Notes under the pieces: generated by a model
Seen by the model: only the letters and a program-made list of their open reading frames with translations
What the model was told of the DNA's origin: nothing
The model's database searches: none
Shown: positions 31,076 through 40,245 of the stretch, in pieces
How the letters are laid out: each line of letters opens with the position of its first letter
How positions within the stretch are numbered: the stretch's first letter is position 1
Origin: Comamonadaceae bacterium
Lineage (GTDB): Bacteria; Pseudomonadota; Gammaproteobacteria; Burkholderiales; Burkholderiaceae_C
Length of the DNA: 64,000 nucleotides
Assembly: GCA_947455145.1 (NCBI GenBank)
Contig: CANGME010000008.1
Coordinates: 62,001-126,000 of the forward strand
Reading direction: 5' to 3'
Position numbers and translations under genes: made by a program

Positions 31076-32176
31076 GTGTCAGCGGTTCTTAAAGCCTACC
31101 AAAACGAACTCAAAACGCGGGGTTACGCAAGTGACCCCGCGCAGTTACACGCGGTCGAAGTGTTAGACCGTTGTGCCACCGAGTGGTCGGCCTACAAAGA
31201 AAAGCGCTCCAACGCCTTGAAGAAGCTGGTGAACCGGCTTGACATTCCCCGGGGGGTTTACCTCTTCGGTGGAGTAGGGCGGGGAAAGAGCTTTTTGATG
31301 GATTGTTTTTACGGAGCGGTGCCACTCAAGCGTAAAACAAGGCTGCATTTTCATGAGTTCATGCGCGAGGTGCACCGCGAGCTGGCCGAGTTGAAGGGCA
31401 CGGTCAATCCGCTGGACGTGCTGGCGGCCCGCATGGCGAAGAAATACAAACTGATTTGCTTTGATGAGTTTCATGTGGCCGACATCACGGACGCGATGAT
31501 TCTTCACCGTTTGTTGGCGGCCTTGTTCAAAGAAGGCGTGGGCTTGGTGGCCACGTCCAACTTCAAGCCCGATGATTTGTACCCCGGTGGTATGCACCGT
31601 GACCGGGTGCTGCCCGCAATTGCCCTGCTCAACCAGCAGATGGACATCGTCAATGTGGACAACGGCACAGACTACCGCCGCCGCACCCTAGAGCAAGCCG
31701 AGCTCTACCACGTGCCGCCCGGCCCGCAGGCTGATGCGGCCATGACCCAAGTGTTTAACGAATTGGCAGAGTCGGCGGACGAAGAGCCGACGCTGCACAT
31801 CGAAGCGCGCGAAATCACAGCACGTCGCAAGGCCGGTGGCGTGGTCTGGTTTGATTTCAAGACGCTGTGCGGTGGGCCGCGTTCTCAAAACGATTACCTT
31901 GAAATTGCCACCCAATTTCACACCGTGTTTTTGAGCGATGTACCCTATATGCCCGTGCGTTTGGCGGCGCAGGCACGGCGCTTCACTTGGTTGGTGGATG
32001 TGCTGTACGACCGGCGAGTCAAACTCATTTTGTCTGCCGAAGTAGAGCCTGAGGCACTGTACACGGAAGGCCCTTTGGTGCATGAGTTTCCACGCACAGT
32101 GTCGCGCTTGAACGAAATGCAGTCACAAGAGTTTCTCCTCTTGGATCGTCGCACTGTGGACACCCGCCTTACATGA
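31076..32176 (+). CDS. zapE: Cell division protein ZapE (AFG1-type ATPase)
   Basis: P-loop ATPase of 366 residues that acts at the Z-ring and resembles mitochondrial AFG1/LACE1. Walker A is GGVGRGKSFLMD (about 65-76), Walker B LICFDEFHVADI, followed by the sensor stretch LVATSNFKPDDLYPGG. GTG start with GAGG eight bases upstream. It follows the 2-oxoglutarate dehydrogenase genes, a neighbourhood common in this family. The stop shares ATGA with the next gene's start. Confidence 0.93.
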   Translation: MSAVLKAYQNELKTRGYASDPAQLHAVEVLDRCATEWSAYKEKRSNALKKLVNRLDIPRGVYLFGGVGRGKSFLMDCFYGAVPLKRKTRLHFHEFMREVHRELAELKGTVNPLDVLAARMAKKYKLICFDEFHVADITDAMILHRLLAALFKEGVGLVATSNFKPDDLYPGGMHRDRVLPAIALLNQQMDIVNVDNGTDYRRRTLEQAELYHVPPGPQADAAMTQVFNELAESADEEPTLHIEAREITARRKAGGVVWFDFKTLCGGPRSQNDYLEIATQFHTVFLSDVPYMPVRLAAQARRFTWLVDVLYDRRVKLILSAEVEPEALYTEGPLVHEFPRTVSRLNEMQSQEFLLLDRRTVDTRLT

Positions 32177-32790
32177 AACCTTGGCTTCTGGCATTAATGG
32201 GTTTGTGCTTGAGCGCATGTGCACAGGCTCAACTGACAGTGCCGATTTCTGAAGTTCAAATCAAGACTGAGCAGGCAGACATCGACAAGCATCGGGTGGA
32301 GATTGAGTCGAAATATACCTTGCAGGAGGCGGCTTGCTACAAGCGTTTTGCGGTGAGTGATTGTCTGCGTGAGGTCCGAGCGGCCAAGCGCGTCAGCACA
32401 GAGGCGATACGGCGTCAAGAGATTGGTTTAAGTGATGCACAACGCAAAACCAGAGAACTCGAGCGGGCCAATCAGGCAGAAGAAAAAATCTCTCCTGCTT
32501 CGCTCAAACAGGCAGCAGAAAGAAGCGAGGCAGCCCAGATTCAACACAAGGAAAGGCTTGATCGTGCGCAGCAAAAAAAGATCAATGCTGCCCAGAAAGA
32601 GGTGCAGGAAGGCGCAGAAACAATTCAGCCCCCCCGGGTAGAGCAGTCACCCGCAAAAGCGGCAAGCGCTCAAGCGCAGCAAGCATTTGATGAAAAGCAG
32701 AGAAGGGCGAAAGAGAGAAAAATGCAAAGAGACAAGTCGCTCGCTGAGAAATCGAACAAGCCTGTCAGTCCTTTGCCTATAAACCCGTGA
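32173..32790 (+). CDS. Small exported, charged helical protein, function unknown
   Basis: 205 residues. N-terminal signal MKPWLLALMGLCLSACAQAQ can be read either as a lipoprotein signal (LSAC, Cys16) or as ordinary cleavage after AQA. The mature part is very rich in Lys, Arg, Glu, Gln and Ala, predicted as long helices, with a conserved-looking Cys pair (ACYKRFAVSDCLREVR). From about 155 it is low-complexity and basic. I recall similar uncharacterised proteins behind zapE in related genomes but no function. The ATG overlaps the zapE stop by four bases, so it is made with ZapE. Confidence 0.7.
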   Translation: MKPWLLALMGLCLSACAQAQLTVPISEVQIKTEQADIDKHRVEIESKYTLQEAACYKRFAVSDCLREVRAAKRVSTEAIRRQEIGLSDAQRKTRELERANQAEEKISPASLKQAAERSEAAQIQHKERLDRAQQKKINAAQKEVQEGAETIQPPRVEQSPAKAASAQAQQAFDEKQRRAKERKMQRDKSLAEKSNKPVSPLPINP

Positions 32791-32831
32791 GAGTGATTCA
32801 AAGTTTTTTTGGGGCGTGGTGTCCCTAAGGA

Positions 32832-33623
32832 TTAGCTGTTTAACGGCTCGAGTTTCACAATCACCAATGACAAGTTGTCTCCGCCGCCGTGAGCGCGCTC
32901 CCTTGCCTTTTCAATGATGAACTGAGAGGCTTCTCGTGCTGGAAGCGCCGAGAGGATGGAACCCAACTCGTCGTTGTCGAAATAGTGCCAAACCCCATCG
33001 CTACAGGCCATGAGTGTGTCGCCTGCAGTCAATTGATTGATGACGTGTGTGGACATAGGAGGATCAGTCTCCGTGCCCAGGCAGCCCATCAAGATATTGG
33101 ATTGAGGATGAACTTGTGCCTCTTGTTCCGTGATCATGCCGCGGTCCACCAGCGACTGAACATAGGAATGATCCATGGTTCGCTTGACCAATTGGTCACC
33201 ATGGAAGTGGAAGATGCGCGAATCACCGGCGTGAGTCCAATGGCAGTCACCTCTCGGGTTGATGAGAAATGCGGCTATTGTGCTGTGAGGTTCTTGTTCC
33301 GAGGAAATCGCCGTGAGTTTGATGACAATGTGTGATTCTTGAACCAGTTGCGTCAGTAGGTCGGTGGCGTCATCGGTGACGGGTGAGTAGCGCTCAAACA
33401 ATTGTTTGGCCGTCATCACAACTTGATCGGACGCTTTGCGTCCACCACTTCGACCGCCCATGCCGTCGGCTAGTACGGCAAGAACGCAGCCGTTGCTTCG
33501 CGGATGGCTGAGCAGTGTCAACTGATCTTGCTGGTAGTCCCGGTCACCTTTGTGAATGGCAGTAGATGCCGTGAGTTTGTAACCTTTGCTCATTGGACGT
33601 GGTCTTGAGGCTGTGACACTCAT
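32832..33623 (-). CDS. PP2C-type serine/threonine protein phosphatase
   Basis: Metal-dependent phosphatase of 263 residues, cytoplasmic. The metal-binding Asp residues are in GDRDYQQDQ (26-34), LADGMGGRSGG (51-61), HAGDSRIFHF, ACSDGVWHY and GGGDNLSLV, so all PP2C motifs are present. No partner kinase is adjacent. An alternative start is Met11. It is divergent from the helicase gene across 145 bases and convergent with the small exported protein. Confidence 0.9.
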   Translation of the reverse strand: MSVTASRPRPMSKGYKLTASTAIHKGDRDYQQDQLTLLSHPRSNGCVLAVLADGMGGRSGGRKASDQVVMTAKQLFERYSPVTDDATDLLTQLVQESHIVIKLTAISSEQEPHSTIAAFLINPRGDCHWTHAGDSRIFHFHGDQLVKRTMDHSYVQSLVDRGMITEQEAQVHPQSNILMGCLGTETDPPMSTHVINQLTAGDTLMACSDGVWHYFDNDELGSILSALPAREASQFIIEKARERAHGGGDNLSLVIVKLEPLNS

Positions 33624-33768
33624 GAAGTTTGAAGTGAAGGACGTATTATCGAACCATCGGATCGGTCAATGTGGCCGATTTCACGGATATTTTGTGACTC
33701 AATTCTTGAAACTGATTGGCGAGTGTATAAAAAATCGCGAGCTTGCTCACAATGAGTACGATTAATTT

Positions 33769-35781
33769 ATGAGCTTGCATGAAAAAGTGTTGGCAGCTTT
33801 TGCGCCTAATAGTGCACTCGCACTTTCTGTTGAGGGCTTCCGCAGTCGACTGGGTCAGACCGATATGGCCTTGGCCGTGGCCGATACCATTGCTCATGGT
33901 GGTGTCTTGGTGGTCGAAGCGGGAACTGGTGTGGGGAAAACCTTTTCTTACCTTTTACCGGCCTTGCTGAGTGGTGAGAGGGTGTTGGTGTCCACTGCAA
34001 CCAAAACGTTGCAGGATCAATTGTTCGGACGAGATTTGCCCAGATTGGTTAACGCACTGGGCTTGTCCGTGCGTACCGCCTTGTTGAAAGGGCGTGGCAG
34101 CTACCTTTGCTTGCATCGCATGGGGCGGGCACGACAAGAGGATGCGGCATTTGGCACGGCCAACACGCGGGCTTTGGCCCGCATTGAGATCTGGTCACAG
34201 GGGACTAAAACAGGCGATTTGGCTGAACTCCCTGGACTTGACGAACGCTCTCCCCTCATTCCGCTAGTGACCTCTACGCGTGAAAATTGTCTGGGCGCTC
34301 AATGTCCGCAATTTCGCGCCTGCCATGTCAATAACGCACGTCGTGAAGCCTTGGCTGCAGATGTGGTGGTGGTCAATCATCATTTGTTCTTTGCGGATTT
34401 GGCCGTTCGTGAGTCTGGCATGGCCGAGTTGTTGCCCTCGGTTCGCACCGTCATTTTTGATGAGGCTCATCAACTCAATGAAACTGGTGTCCAGTTTTTG
34501 GGGCTTTACTTGTCCACGGGACAAATCCTTGATTTCGGACGTGACATGTTGGCTTTTGGTCTGCAGCTAGCACGTGGCTTGGTGGATTGGACTCAACTGG
34601 TTTCAGATGTAGATCGCTCGGCAAGAGACTTGCGTTTGCACTTTGGCAAAGCTCATCCTGGAACCAAGCTGCGTTGGACGCAAGAGGTGCCTGAAAAAAT
34701 CATCCCTGAGGACTGGCATGACGCTTTGGATGCGGTGAGACAAGCTTGCCAGCAGGCCGTGCAGGGCCTAAGCTTGGTGAGTGAAATGGCTCCGGACTTT
34801 GTTCGGCTGTTGGAGCGGGCTGAGAACTTGTTGACACTGATTGAATTTTTCTCTCGCCCTTGTGATCCTGCGGCCGTGCGATGGGTGGAGGTCGGCACGC
34901 AACTCAAACTGGTGGAGTCTCCTCTGGATATCGCCGATGCCGTTCGAAGTAAGTTGCTCAAGCAAGATGCAGCCGATAGTTCGCAAAAATCTTGGGTGTT
35001 TACTTCGGCCACTTTGGGTGATGCATTGGGTATGCGCTGGTTCACTGAACCTTGCGGTCTTGAGCAGGCGCAAGTCTTACAAGTTAAAAGCCCGTTTAAC
35101 TATGCCCAGCAGGCCAGTTTGTACGTGCCTTCAACACTGCCCAAACCCGCTGATCCTGCCCACAGTGAGCAGGTGGCCGCTTTAGTAGCTCGTTTGTCGC
35201 CTGTTATTGGTGGTCGAACGTTGGTGCTCACCACATCCTTGCGAGCCTTGCGCACTATCAGTGAGGCTTTGCAACTTCATTTGAGCACCACCAGCGGGAT
35301 TGAAGTTTTGACGCAAGGACAAATGCCGAAATGGCAATTGATGGAGCGTTTTCGGCAGGGTCAGATAGATGGGCAAGCGGGATGTATTTTGGTGGCCTCG
35401 GCTTCCTTTTGGGAAGGCGTTGATATCCCTGGCGATGCGCTTCAAATGGTAGTTATTGACAAGCTGCCTTTTCCGCCCCCAAACGATCCGCTGGTGGAAG
35501 CCCGAGTCCGTCGCTTGGAGTTGGCGGGCCGCAGCCCTTTTAATGATTACTTTGTGCCCGAGGCTGCGGTTGCACTGAAGCAGGGAGCAGGACGCTTGAT
35601 TCGACGTGAAACCGATCAAGGCGTATTATTGATCTGTGATACCCGATTGTTGACGATGGGTTACGGGCGACGACTATTAGCCGCCTTGCCAACGATGAGA
35701 AAAGTTGAGACTGAAGCAGAGGTGGTTAAAACGCTGAAGGCTTTTACCACAGCTTCCACCATGGATTCGGTTTGGCTTTGA
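33769..35781 (+). CDS. dinG: ATP-dependent DNA helicase, DinG/YoaA family
   Basis: Superfamily 2, XPD-like 5'-3' helicase of 670 residues. Walker A AGTGVGKT (51-58), DEAH box (VIFDEAHQLNE), and four cysteines (114, 174, 179, 185) positioned to bind an Fe-S cluster as in XPD and DinG. Motif VI is GAGRLIRRETDQG. Length and lack of an exonuclease domain fit YoaA or E. coli-type DinG; I cannot separate the two. The last 38 bases overlap bamD on the other strand. Confidence 0.88.
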   Translation: MSLHEKVLAAFAPNSALALSVEGFRSRLGQTDMALAVADTIAHGGVLVVEAGTGVGKTFSYLLPALLSGERVLVSTATKTLQDQLFGRDLPRLVNALGLSVRTALLKGRGSYLCLHRMGRARQEDAAFGTANTRALARIEIWSQGTKTGDLAELPGLDERSPLIPLVTSTRENCLGAQCPQFRACHVNNARREALAADVVVVNHHLFFADLAVRESGMAELLPSVRTVIFDEAHQLNETGVQFLGLYLSTGQILDFGRDMLAFGLQLARGLVDWTQLVSDVDRSARDLRLHFGKAHPGTKLRWTQEVPEKIIPEDWHDALDAVRQACQQAVQGLSLVSEMAPDFVRLLERAENLLTLIEFFSRPCDPAAVRWVEVGTQLKLVESPLDIADAVRSKLLKQDAADSSQKSWVFTSATLGDALGMRWFTEPCGLEQAQVLQVKSPFNYAQQASLYVPSTLPKPADPAHSEQVAALVARLSPVIGGRTLVLTTSLRALRTISEALQLHLSTTSGIEVLTQGQMPKWQLMERFRQGQIDGQAGCILVASASFWEGVDIPGDALQMVVIDKLPFPPPNDPLVEARVRRLELAGRSPFNDYFVPEAAVALKQGAGRLIRRETDQGVLLICDTRLLTMGYGRRLLAALPTMRKVETEAEVVKTLKAFTTASTMDSVWL

Positions 35782-36550
35782 AGCCTTGCGTGATGTAGTC
35801 GCTGCTTGGGTAATTTTGAACCAACACTCGTTTCGCATCGTCGCGAAGCTGGGGCAAGTCTAACGCGTCATAGGATTTCACGAGAATGAACAGAGCTTCC
35901 TCAAGGGCTGGCACATCTCGGAAATCAGATAAGGCACTTTGTGCTCTATTGATGGCTGCAACATAGGCGCCACGGCTGAAATAGTATTCGGCCACATAAA
36001 TTTCATATTGAGCCAATGAATTAGTGATGTAGTTCATGCGCAGTTGTGCATCAGCCACGTATTTTGAGGCAGGGAAACGGGTCACGAGTTGTTTGAATGC
36101 CTCGAACGATTCTTTGGCTGCCTTTTGATCCCGTTCGGCCAAATCTTGCCGGGTGATGGCAGAGAACAGTCCCAAGTCTTCGTTGAAATTGATTATGCCC
36201 TTTAAGTAGTAGGCGTAGTCTAGTACTGGGCTGGCAGGGTTTAGTTTGATGAAGCGGTCAAGGGTTGCCAGGCCTTGGGCTGGCTCCTGGGCCTTGTAGT
36301 GAGCGTAAGCCTTGTCAATTTGAGCTTGTTGAGCCAGTGGAGTGCCAGCGGCACGTCCCTCTAGCTTCTCCAGCAAAAGGATGCCTTTGTCGTATGCGCC
36401 TGAACTAATTACATCTTTGGCTTCAGTGTAAATATCGTTGGGACTCATATTTGCCGTTTTGTCGATAACGGGGGGTGCTGAGCATCCGCTCAACAGCACC
36501 GTGCCTGCCAGGGTCAGGCTACAGACAAACGATAATTGGGTTCGAAACAT
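35744..36550 (-). CDS. bamD: Outer-membrane protein assembly factor BamD
   Basis: Lipoprotein of the BAM complex that inserts beta-barrel proteins into the outer membrane. 268 residues. Lipobox LLSGC (Cys23), then about five TPR-like repeats (SPNDIYTEAKDVISSGAYDKG onwards; DYAYYLKGIINF; RFPASKYVADAQLRMNYI). It is divergent from rluD with only 14 bases between starts and converges with dinG (38-base overlap). bamB is at 46.5 kb. Confidence 0.96.
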   Translation of the reverse strand: MFRTQLSFVCSLTLAGTVLLSGCSAPPVIDKTANMSPNDIYTEAKDVISSGAYDKGILLLEKLEGRAAGTPLAQQAQIDKAYAHYKAQEPAQGLATLDRFIKLNPASPVLDYAYYLKGIINFNEDLGLFSAITRQDLAERDQKAAKESFEAFKQLVTRFPASKYVADAQLRMNYITNSLAQYEIYVAEYYFSRGAYVAAINRAQSALSDFRDVPALEEALFILVKSYDALDLPQLRDDAKRVLVQNYPSSDYITQGFKAKPNPWWKLW

Positions 36551-36564
36551 GAGAGGCGGCTTTC

Positions 36565-37587
36565 TTGAAAGATTCCGGTTTAATTATATCGACCACTTCT
36601 GTGGAGGAAGAGGTCGAAGACAGCTTAGATAGCGTAGGCGAAATTGAATGGCGCAAGTGGGTTGTGAGCGAAGCGCTGCATGGCTCTCGCCTGGATCGGG
36701 CGCTGGCCGAGCTCGTTCCCGAATTTTCCCGAAGCTACCTTCAGCAGTTGATTGAAAGTGGCGCAGTGCTTCAAGGCGAACGTCCACTCACCAAGCCCGC
36801 CATGAAGGTCAGGGCCGGGGATATTGGGCTTATCGAGCTGCGTCCGACACCGCAAAGCCAGGCGTTCAAGCCTGAATCAATGGAATTGGAGTCGGTATTT
36901 GTGGATGAGCACCTGCGGGTGATCAACAAACCCGCGGGTCTGGTGGTGCATCCAGCACCTGGCAATTGGAGTGGTACTTTGCTCAATGGCCTGTTGGCCC
37001 TTGACCCCAAAGCAATCAGTCTGCCGCGTGCCGGGATTGTTCATCGGTTGGACAAGGACACCAGCGGTTTGATGGTGATCGCAAGAACCCGGCAAGTGAT
37101 GGATGCCTTGGTGCACTTGATTGCTGAACGCGAGGTGAGTCGCCAGTATGTCGCCCTGGCGCATCGACCTTGGGCGGGGCCCAAGGCGCGGGAGGTCGAA
37201 GAAGCTATAGGTCGCGATCCCAGAAATCGACTGCGAATGGCCGTTGTTAATCTCGAACATCAACACGGTAAAACCGCTAAAACTCGGTTTGAGCTGATCG
37301 AAAATGCTGACAAAGGCTGCTGGCTGCGCTGCATTTTGTTCACAGGGCGAACCCACCAAATTCGGGTTCACGCCGCGCACATAGGCCACCCCCTGGTGTC
37401 CGATGACGTTTACGGGGGAAGTGCCGCCGCTGCCATGTCGCGGCAAGCCTTGCACGCTGATAGGCTCGCATTCAAGCACCCTGTGACTGGCGAAGCGATG
37501 GCATTTAACGCTCCCTTGCCCGCTGATATGCGGCTGGCACTAGAAAACTGGGGGCTGGGCTACAATGGGAACAAATGGGATTTGTAG
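36565..37587 (+). CDS. rluD: 23S rRNA pseudouridine synthase RluD
   Basis: Makes pseudouridines at 1911, 1915 and 1917 of helix 69 in 23S rRNA. 340 residues: S4 domain (about 42-100, SRLDRALAELVPEFSRSYLQQLI) and catalytic domain with the active Asp in HRLDKDTSGLMVIART, plus FTGRTHQIRVHAAHIGHP. I take the TTG at 36565 with GAGG eight bases upstream; GTG at 36601 is an alternative that would still leave the S4 domain whole. Confidence 0.94.
   Translation: MKDSGLIISTTSVEEEVEDSLDSVGEIEWRKWVVSEALHGSRLDRALAELVPEFSRSYLQQLIESGAVLQGERPLTKPAMKVRAGDIGLIELRPTPQSQAFKPESMELESVFVDEHLRVINKPAGLVVHPAPGNWSGTLLNGLLALDPKAISLPRAGIVHRLDKDTSGLMVIARTRQVMDALVHLIAEREVSRQYVALAHRPWAGPKAREVEEAIGRDPRNRLRMAVVNLEHQHGKTAKTRFELIENADKGCWLRCILFTGRTHQIRVHAAHIGHPLVSDDVYGGSAAAAMSRQALHADRLAFKHPVTGEAMAFNAPLPADMRLALENWGLGYNGNKWDL
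36583..36588 (-). promoter_or_regulatory. Consensus -10 for bamD lying inside rluD
   Basis: On the minus strand TATAAT lies 33 bases before the bamD ATG, inside codons 7-8 of rluD. No good -35 is seen 16-18 bases upstream, so it is a candidate only. With 14 bases between the genes, a bamD promoter must lie in rluD coding sequence. Confidence 0.4.
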
Positions 37588-37642
37588 TAATCCCCTAGCG
37601 GCACCGGTTTTTCGTCGGAGCGCCCCACAGAAGTGATAACCA

Positions 37643-37656
37643 GGGTCTATAGACCC
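37643..37656. promoter_or_regulatory. Perfect 14-base palindrome upstream of scpB
   Basis: GGGTCTATAGACCC is a perfect palindrome in the rluD-scpB gap, 60 bases before the scpB ATG. It could be an operator or a site for a DNA-binding dimer. It is too short, and has too small a loop, for a normal terminator. Confidence 0.35.
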
Positions 37657-37715
37657 CCACTTCGACTTGATCCACTTTGATTTTGCATCTGCGTGATGCT
37701 CTTTCCCGGACTCGA

Positions 37716-38375
37716 ATGACAATGAATACGGCGGATGCCAAGCGCATACTAGAGACGGCCTTGATTTGTTCCCAGCAGGCGCTGCAACTACGTGACATGC
37801 GCGCGTTATTCAATGACGCATTGGGGGTGGATACGATCAAACTACTGCTGCAGGAGTTGCAGCAAGACTGGGCTCAGCGTGGTGTTGAATTAGTGGGCGT
37901 TGCAACGGGCTGGCGCTTTCAAAGCAGACCCGAGATGCGCGAGTATCTGGATCGCCTGCACCCTGAAAAGCCTCCGCGCTACACACGTGCCACGCTTGAA
38001 ACATTAGCGATCATTGCGTACCGCCAGCCAGTCACGCGGGGTGATATGGAGGACATTCGCGGGGTCACGATCAATTCACTGCTGCTTAAACAGTTGGAAG
38101 ATCGAGGCTGGGTTGAGGTGATAGGCCACCGAGAGGCCGCAGGTCGGCCCGCGTTGTACGCGACGACGAAACATTTTTTAGACGATCTGGGATTGGCGTC
38201 CCTAGATCAATTGCCTTTGATGGACGCTGCGCTGGCACGAGCAGAGCTGCAGGATGTGCTCGATGTGGAGCTTCAGCCTGATTCAAATACCGAAGCTGAG
38301 CCCCAAGCGACCCTGCTGCTGGACGAACATGTGGCCAGCGATGAACCCTTTGTCTTGAGCGGAACCGAACCATGA
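37716..38375 (+). CDS. scpB: Segregation and condensation protein ScpB
   Basis: Winged-helix partner of SMC and ScpA in condensin. 219 residues from the ATG at 37716 ([19 protein letters not shown]); the frame extends to a TTG 13 codons earlier with no family similarity. Two winged-helix domains are visible (about 1-85 and 90-165; the stretch [23 protein letters not shown] is diagnostic). An acidic tail follows. scpA is not adjacent. The stop overlaps the rluB start (ATGA). Confidence 0.95.
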   Translation: MTMNTADAKRILETALICSQQALQLRDMRALFNDALGVDTIKLLLQELQQDWAQRGVELVGVATGWRFQSRPEMREYLDRLHPEKPPRYTRATLETLAIIAYRQPVTRGDMEDIRGVTINSLLLKQLEDRGWVEVIGHREAAGRPALYATTKHFLDDLGLASLDQLPLMDAALARAELQDVLDVELQPDSNTEAEPQATLLLDEHVASDEPFVLSGTEP

Positions 38376-39652
38376 CCGATAACAACACGATAGTCACCGA
38401 AGCCTCGGAATCCCCATTGCCCGACCGCATCGATGCGCAGCCGTCTATCGGCTTGGTTGGGCAGCGGTTTGTGGATGTGGTGTCAGGCGTATTTGATGCT
38501 GATGAAGATGCCACAGAGGATGCTTTGCCTTTCAAGCGAATTCTGACACCACAGATCGAAACCCCCAAGCTTCATAAAGTCTTGGCTCAGGCGGGCATGG
38601 GCTCCCGTCTAGAGATGGAGCAGCTGATCTTGGAGGGGCGAATTTCAGTTAACAGTGAACCTGCGCACATCGGGCAGCGCATCCAGTTCGGTGATCAAAT
38701 CAAGGTCAATGGTAAGCCGATTCGATTCCGCATTGACCCACCCCCTGCGCGCGTCATTGCGTACCACAAGCCAGCGGGCGAGGTGGTCACGCATGATGAT
38801 CCGCAAAATCGCCCGACTGTTTTTCGCAAGTTGCCAAAACTAACACAAGGCAAATGGCAATCCGTGGGGCGTCTTGACTTGAATACCGAAGGTCTGTTGC
38901 TGTTCACCAACTCAGGTGAGTTGGCCAACAAGCTGATGCACCCTCGTTTTGGCCTGGAGCGTGAGTACGCGGTGCGCGTCCTTGGTGCCCTGAATAAAGA
39001 AGAAAAGCAGCGCTTGCTCGATGGCGTCAATCTTGACGACGGTATGGCCCAATTTGGCTCCATTGAAGACGGCGGCGGAGAAGGCTCTAACTGCTGGTAC
39101 CGCGTGACCATTTCTGAGGGGCGTAACCGTGAGGTGCGCCGCATGATGGAGGCAGTGGGCCATGCCGTTAGCCGCTTGATCCGAATTCGCTACGGTGCAA
39201 TGGTTTTGCCGCGCGGTCTCAAGCGCGCTGGTTGGATGGAGCTTGATGAAGCCGACATCCGATCTTTGGTCCAAGCCGTTGCTAAACACGGTGGTGAGCA
39301 AGAGCATGGCGAAGGCATGGATCGTTCGCGCGAAGGTGGCGGACGGGGAGGTCAAGCTAAGCCAGGTGCTGGCAATCGCCCACGCAATGGTGGCCCACGA
39401 GGGGCAGGCCCGCGCCGCTCCGGTACGGGCGCGCGCTATCAGCCCCCCGGTCGCAATGACCGAGGCGTGCCAGGCGCATCGCGCAAAGAGGGTGGGAATC
39501 GACAGGCTGCCGATGCCCAGCCCGACCCAATGAAAACTTCATTTGGCTACATTGGGGCGGATAGTTTCACGCGCCAGCGCCAGGCGCAAAACCGCAGTGG
39601 CGGTGGTGGCTCGCCAACGGGTGGCTCACGACGTAACGGGCGGGGGCGGTAG
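38372..39652 (+). CDS. rluB: 23S rRNA pseudouridine synthase RluB, with long Gly/Arg tail
   Basis: RsuA-family synthase for position 2605 of 23S rRNA. 426 residues: acidic N-terminal 60 residues, S4 domain (about 67-115, [20 protein letters not shown]), catalytic domain with active Asp in [13 protein letters not shown] and the [14 protein letters not shown] motif. From about residue 305 onward some 120 residues are low complexity, rich in Gly, Arg and Pro, as in other betaproteobacterial RluB proteins. RluB is preferred over RluE/RluF from this layout and from scpB immediately upstream. Confidence 0.92.
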   Translation: MTDNNTIVTEASESPLPDRIDAQPSIGLVGQRFVDVVSGVFDADEDATEDALPFKRILTPQIETPKLHKVLAQAGMGSRLEMEQLILEGRISVNSEPAHIGQRIQFGDQIKVNGKPIRFRIDPPPARVIAYHKPAGEVVTHDDPQNRPTVFRKLPKLTQGKWQSVGRLDLNTEGLLLFTNSGELANKLMHPRFGLEREYAVRVLGALNKEEKQRLLDGVNLDDGMAQFGSIEDGGGEGSNCWYRVTISEGRNREVRRMMEAVGHAVSRLIRIRYGAMVLPRGLKRAGWMELDEADIRSLVQAVAKHGGEQEHGEGMDRSREGGGRGGQAKPGAGNRPRNGGPRGAGPRRSGTGARYQPPGRNDRGVPGASRKEGGNRQAADAQPDPMKTSFGYIGADSFTRQRQAQNRSGGGGSPTGGSRRNGRGR

Positions 39653-39730
39653 GTTAAAATAATAGGCTTTGCCCATGGCCTTGAAACCGCTTTGGGTGGA
39701 AACCGAAATTCAACAACTCAGGAAATTTAA

Positions 39731-40156
39731 ATGTCAATCGAACGCACTCTCTCCATCATCAAGCCAGACGCCGTTGCTAAAAATGTCATCGGTCAAATTT
39801 ACGCGCGCTTTGAAGCCGCTGGTCTGAAGGTGGTGGCCGCCAAGTTGGCTTATTTGTCACGCCGTGAGGCAGAGGCTTTCTACGCTGTGCACAAAGAGCG
39901 TCCTTTCTTCAAGGATCTGGTTGAGTTCATGATTTCTGGCCCGGTGATGATCCAGGCGCTCGAAGGTGAAGGCGCGATTCTGAAGAACCGTGACCTGATG
40001 GGCGCAACTGACCCCAAGAAGGCCGCTGCAGGCACTATTCGTGCTGACTTTGCAGACAGTATTGATGCAAATGCCGTGCACGGCTCTGATGCCGCTGAAA
40101 CTGCTGCTGTGGAGATTGCCTTCTTTTTCCCTGGCATGAACGTTTATTCGCGTTAA
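39731..40156 (+). CDS. ndk: Nucleoside diphosphate kinase
   Basis: Balances NTP and dNTP pools by phosphate transfer through a histidine intermediate. 141 residues, family length. [14 protein letters not shown] at the start and the active-site His117 in [13 protein letters not shown] good AGGAAATTTAA spacing precedes the ATG. It begins the long conserved cluster. Confidence 0.98.
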   Translation: MSIERTLSIIKPDAVAKNVIGQIYARFEAAGLKVVAAKLAYLSRREAEAFYAVHKERPFFKDLVEFMISGPVMIQALEGEGAILKNRDLMGATDPKKAAAGTIRADFADSIDANAVHGSDAAETAAVEIAFFFPGMNVYSR

Positions 40157-40190
40157 TTCATGACTTCCGCACCCCACTGCGTTACACGTT

Positions 40191-40208
40191 CACCTAGGCA
40201 TATAGGTG
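40191..40208. promoter_or_regulatory. Inverted repeat upstream of rlmN
   Basis: CACCTA and TAGGTG form a perfect 6-base inverted repeat around GGCATA, between the ndk stop and the rlmN start (38 bases before the ATG at 40246). Could be a weak hairpin or operator; no U-run. Confidence 0.25.
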
Positions 40209-40245
40209 GCGGACGTTGGGGGTGGGTGGTTGCCCTAGCGACCCC

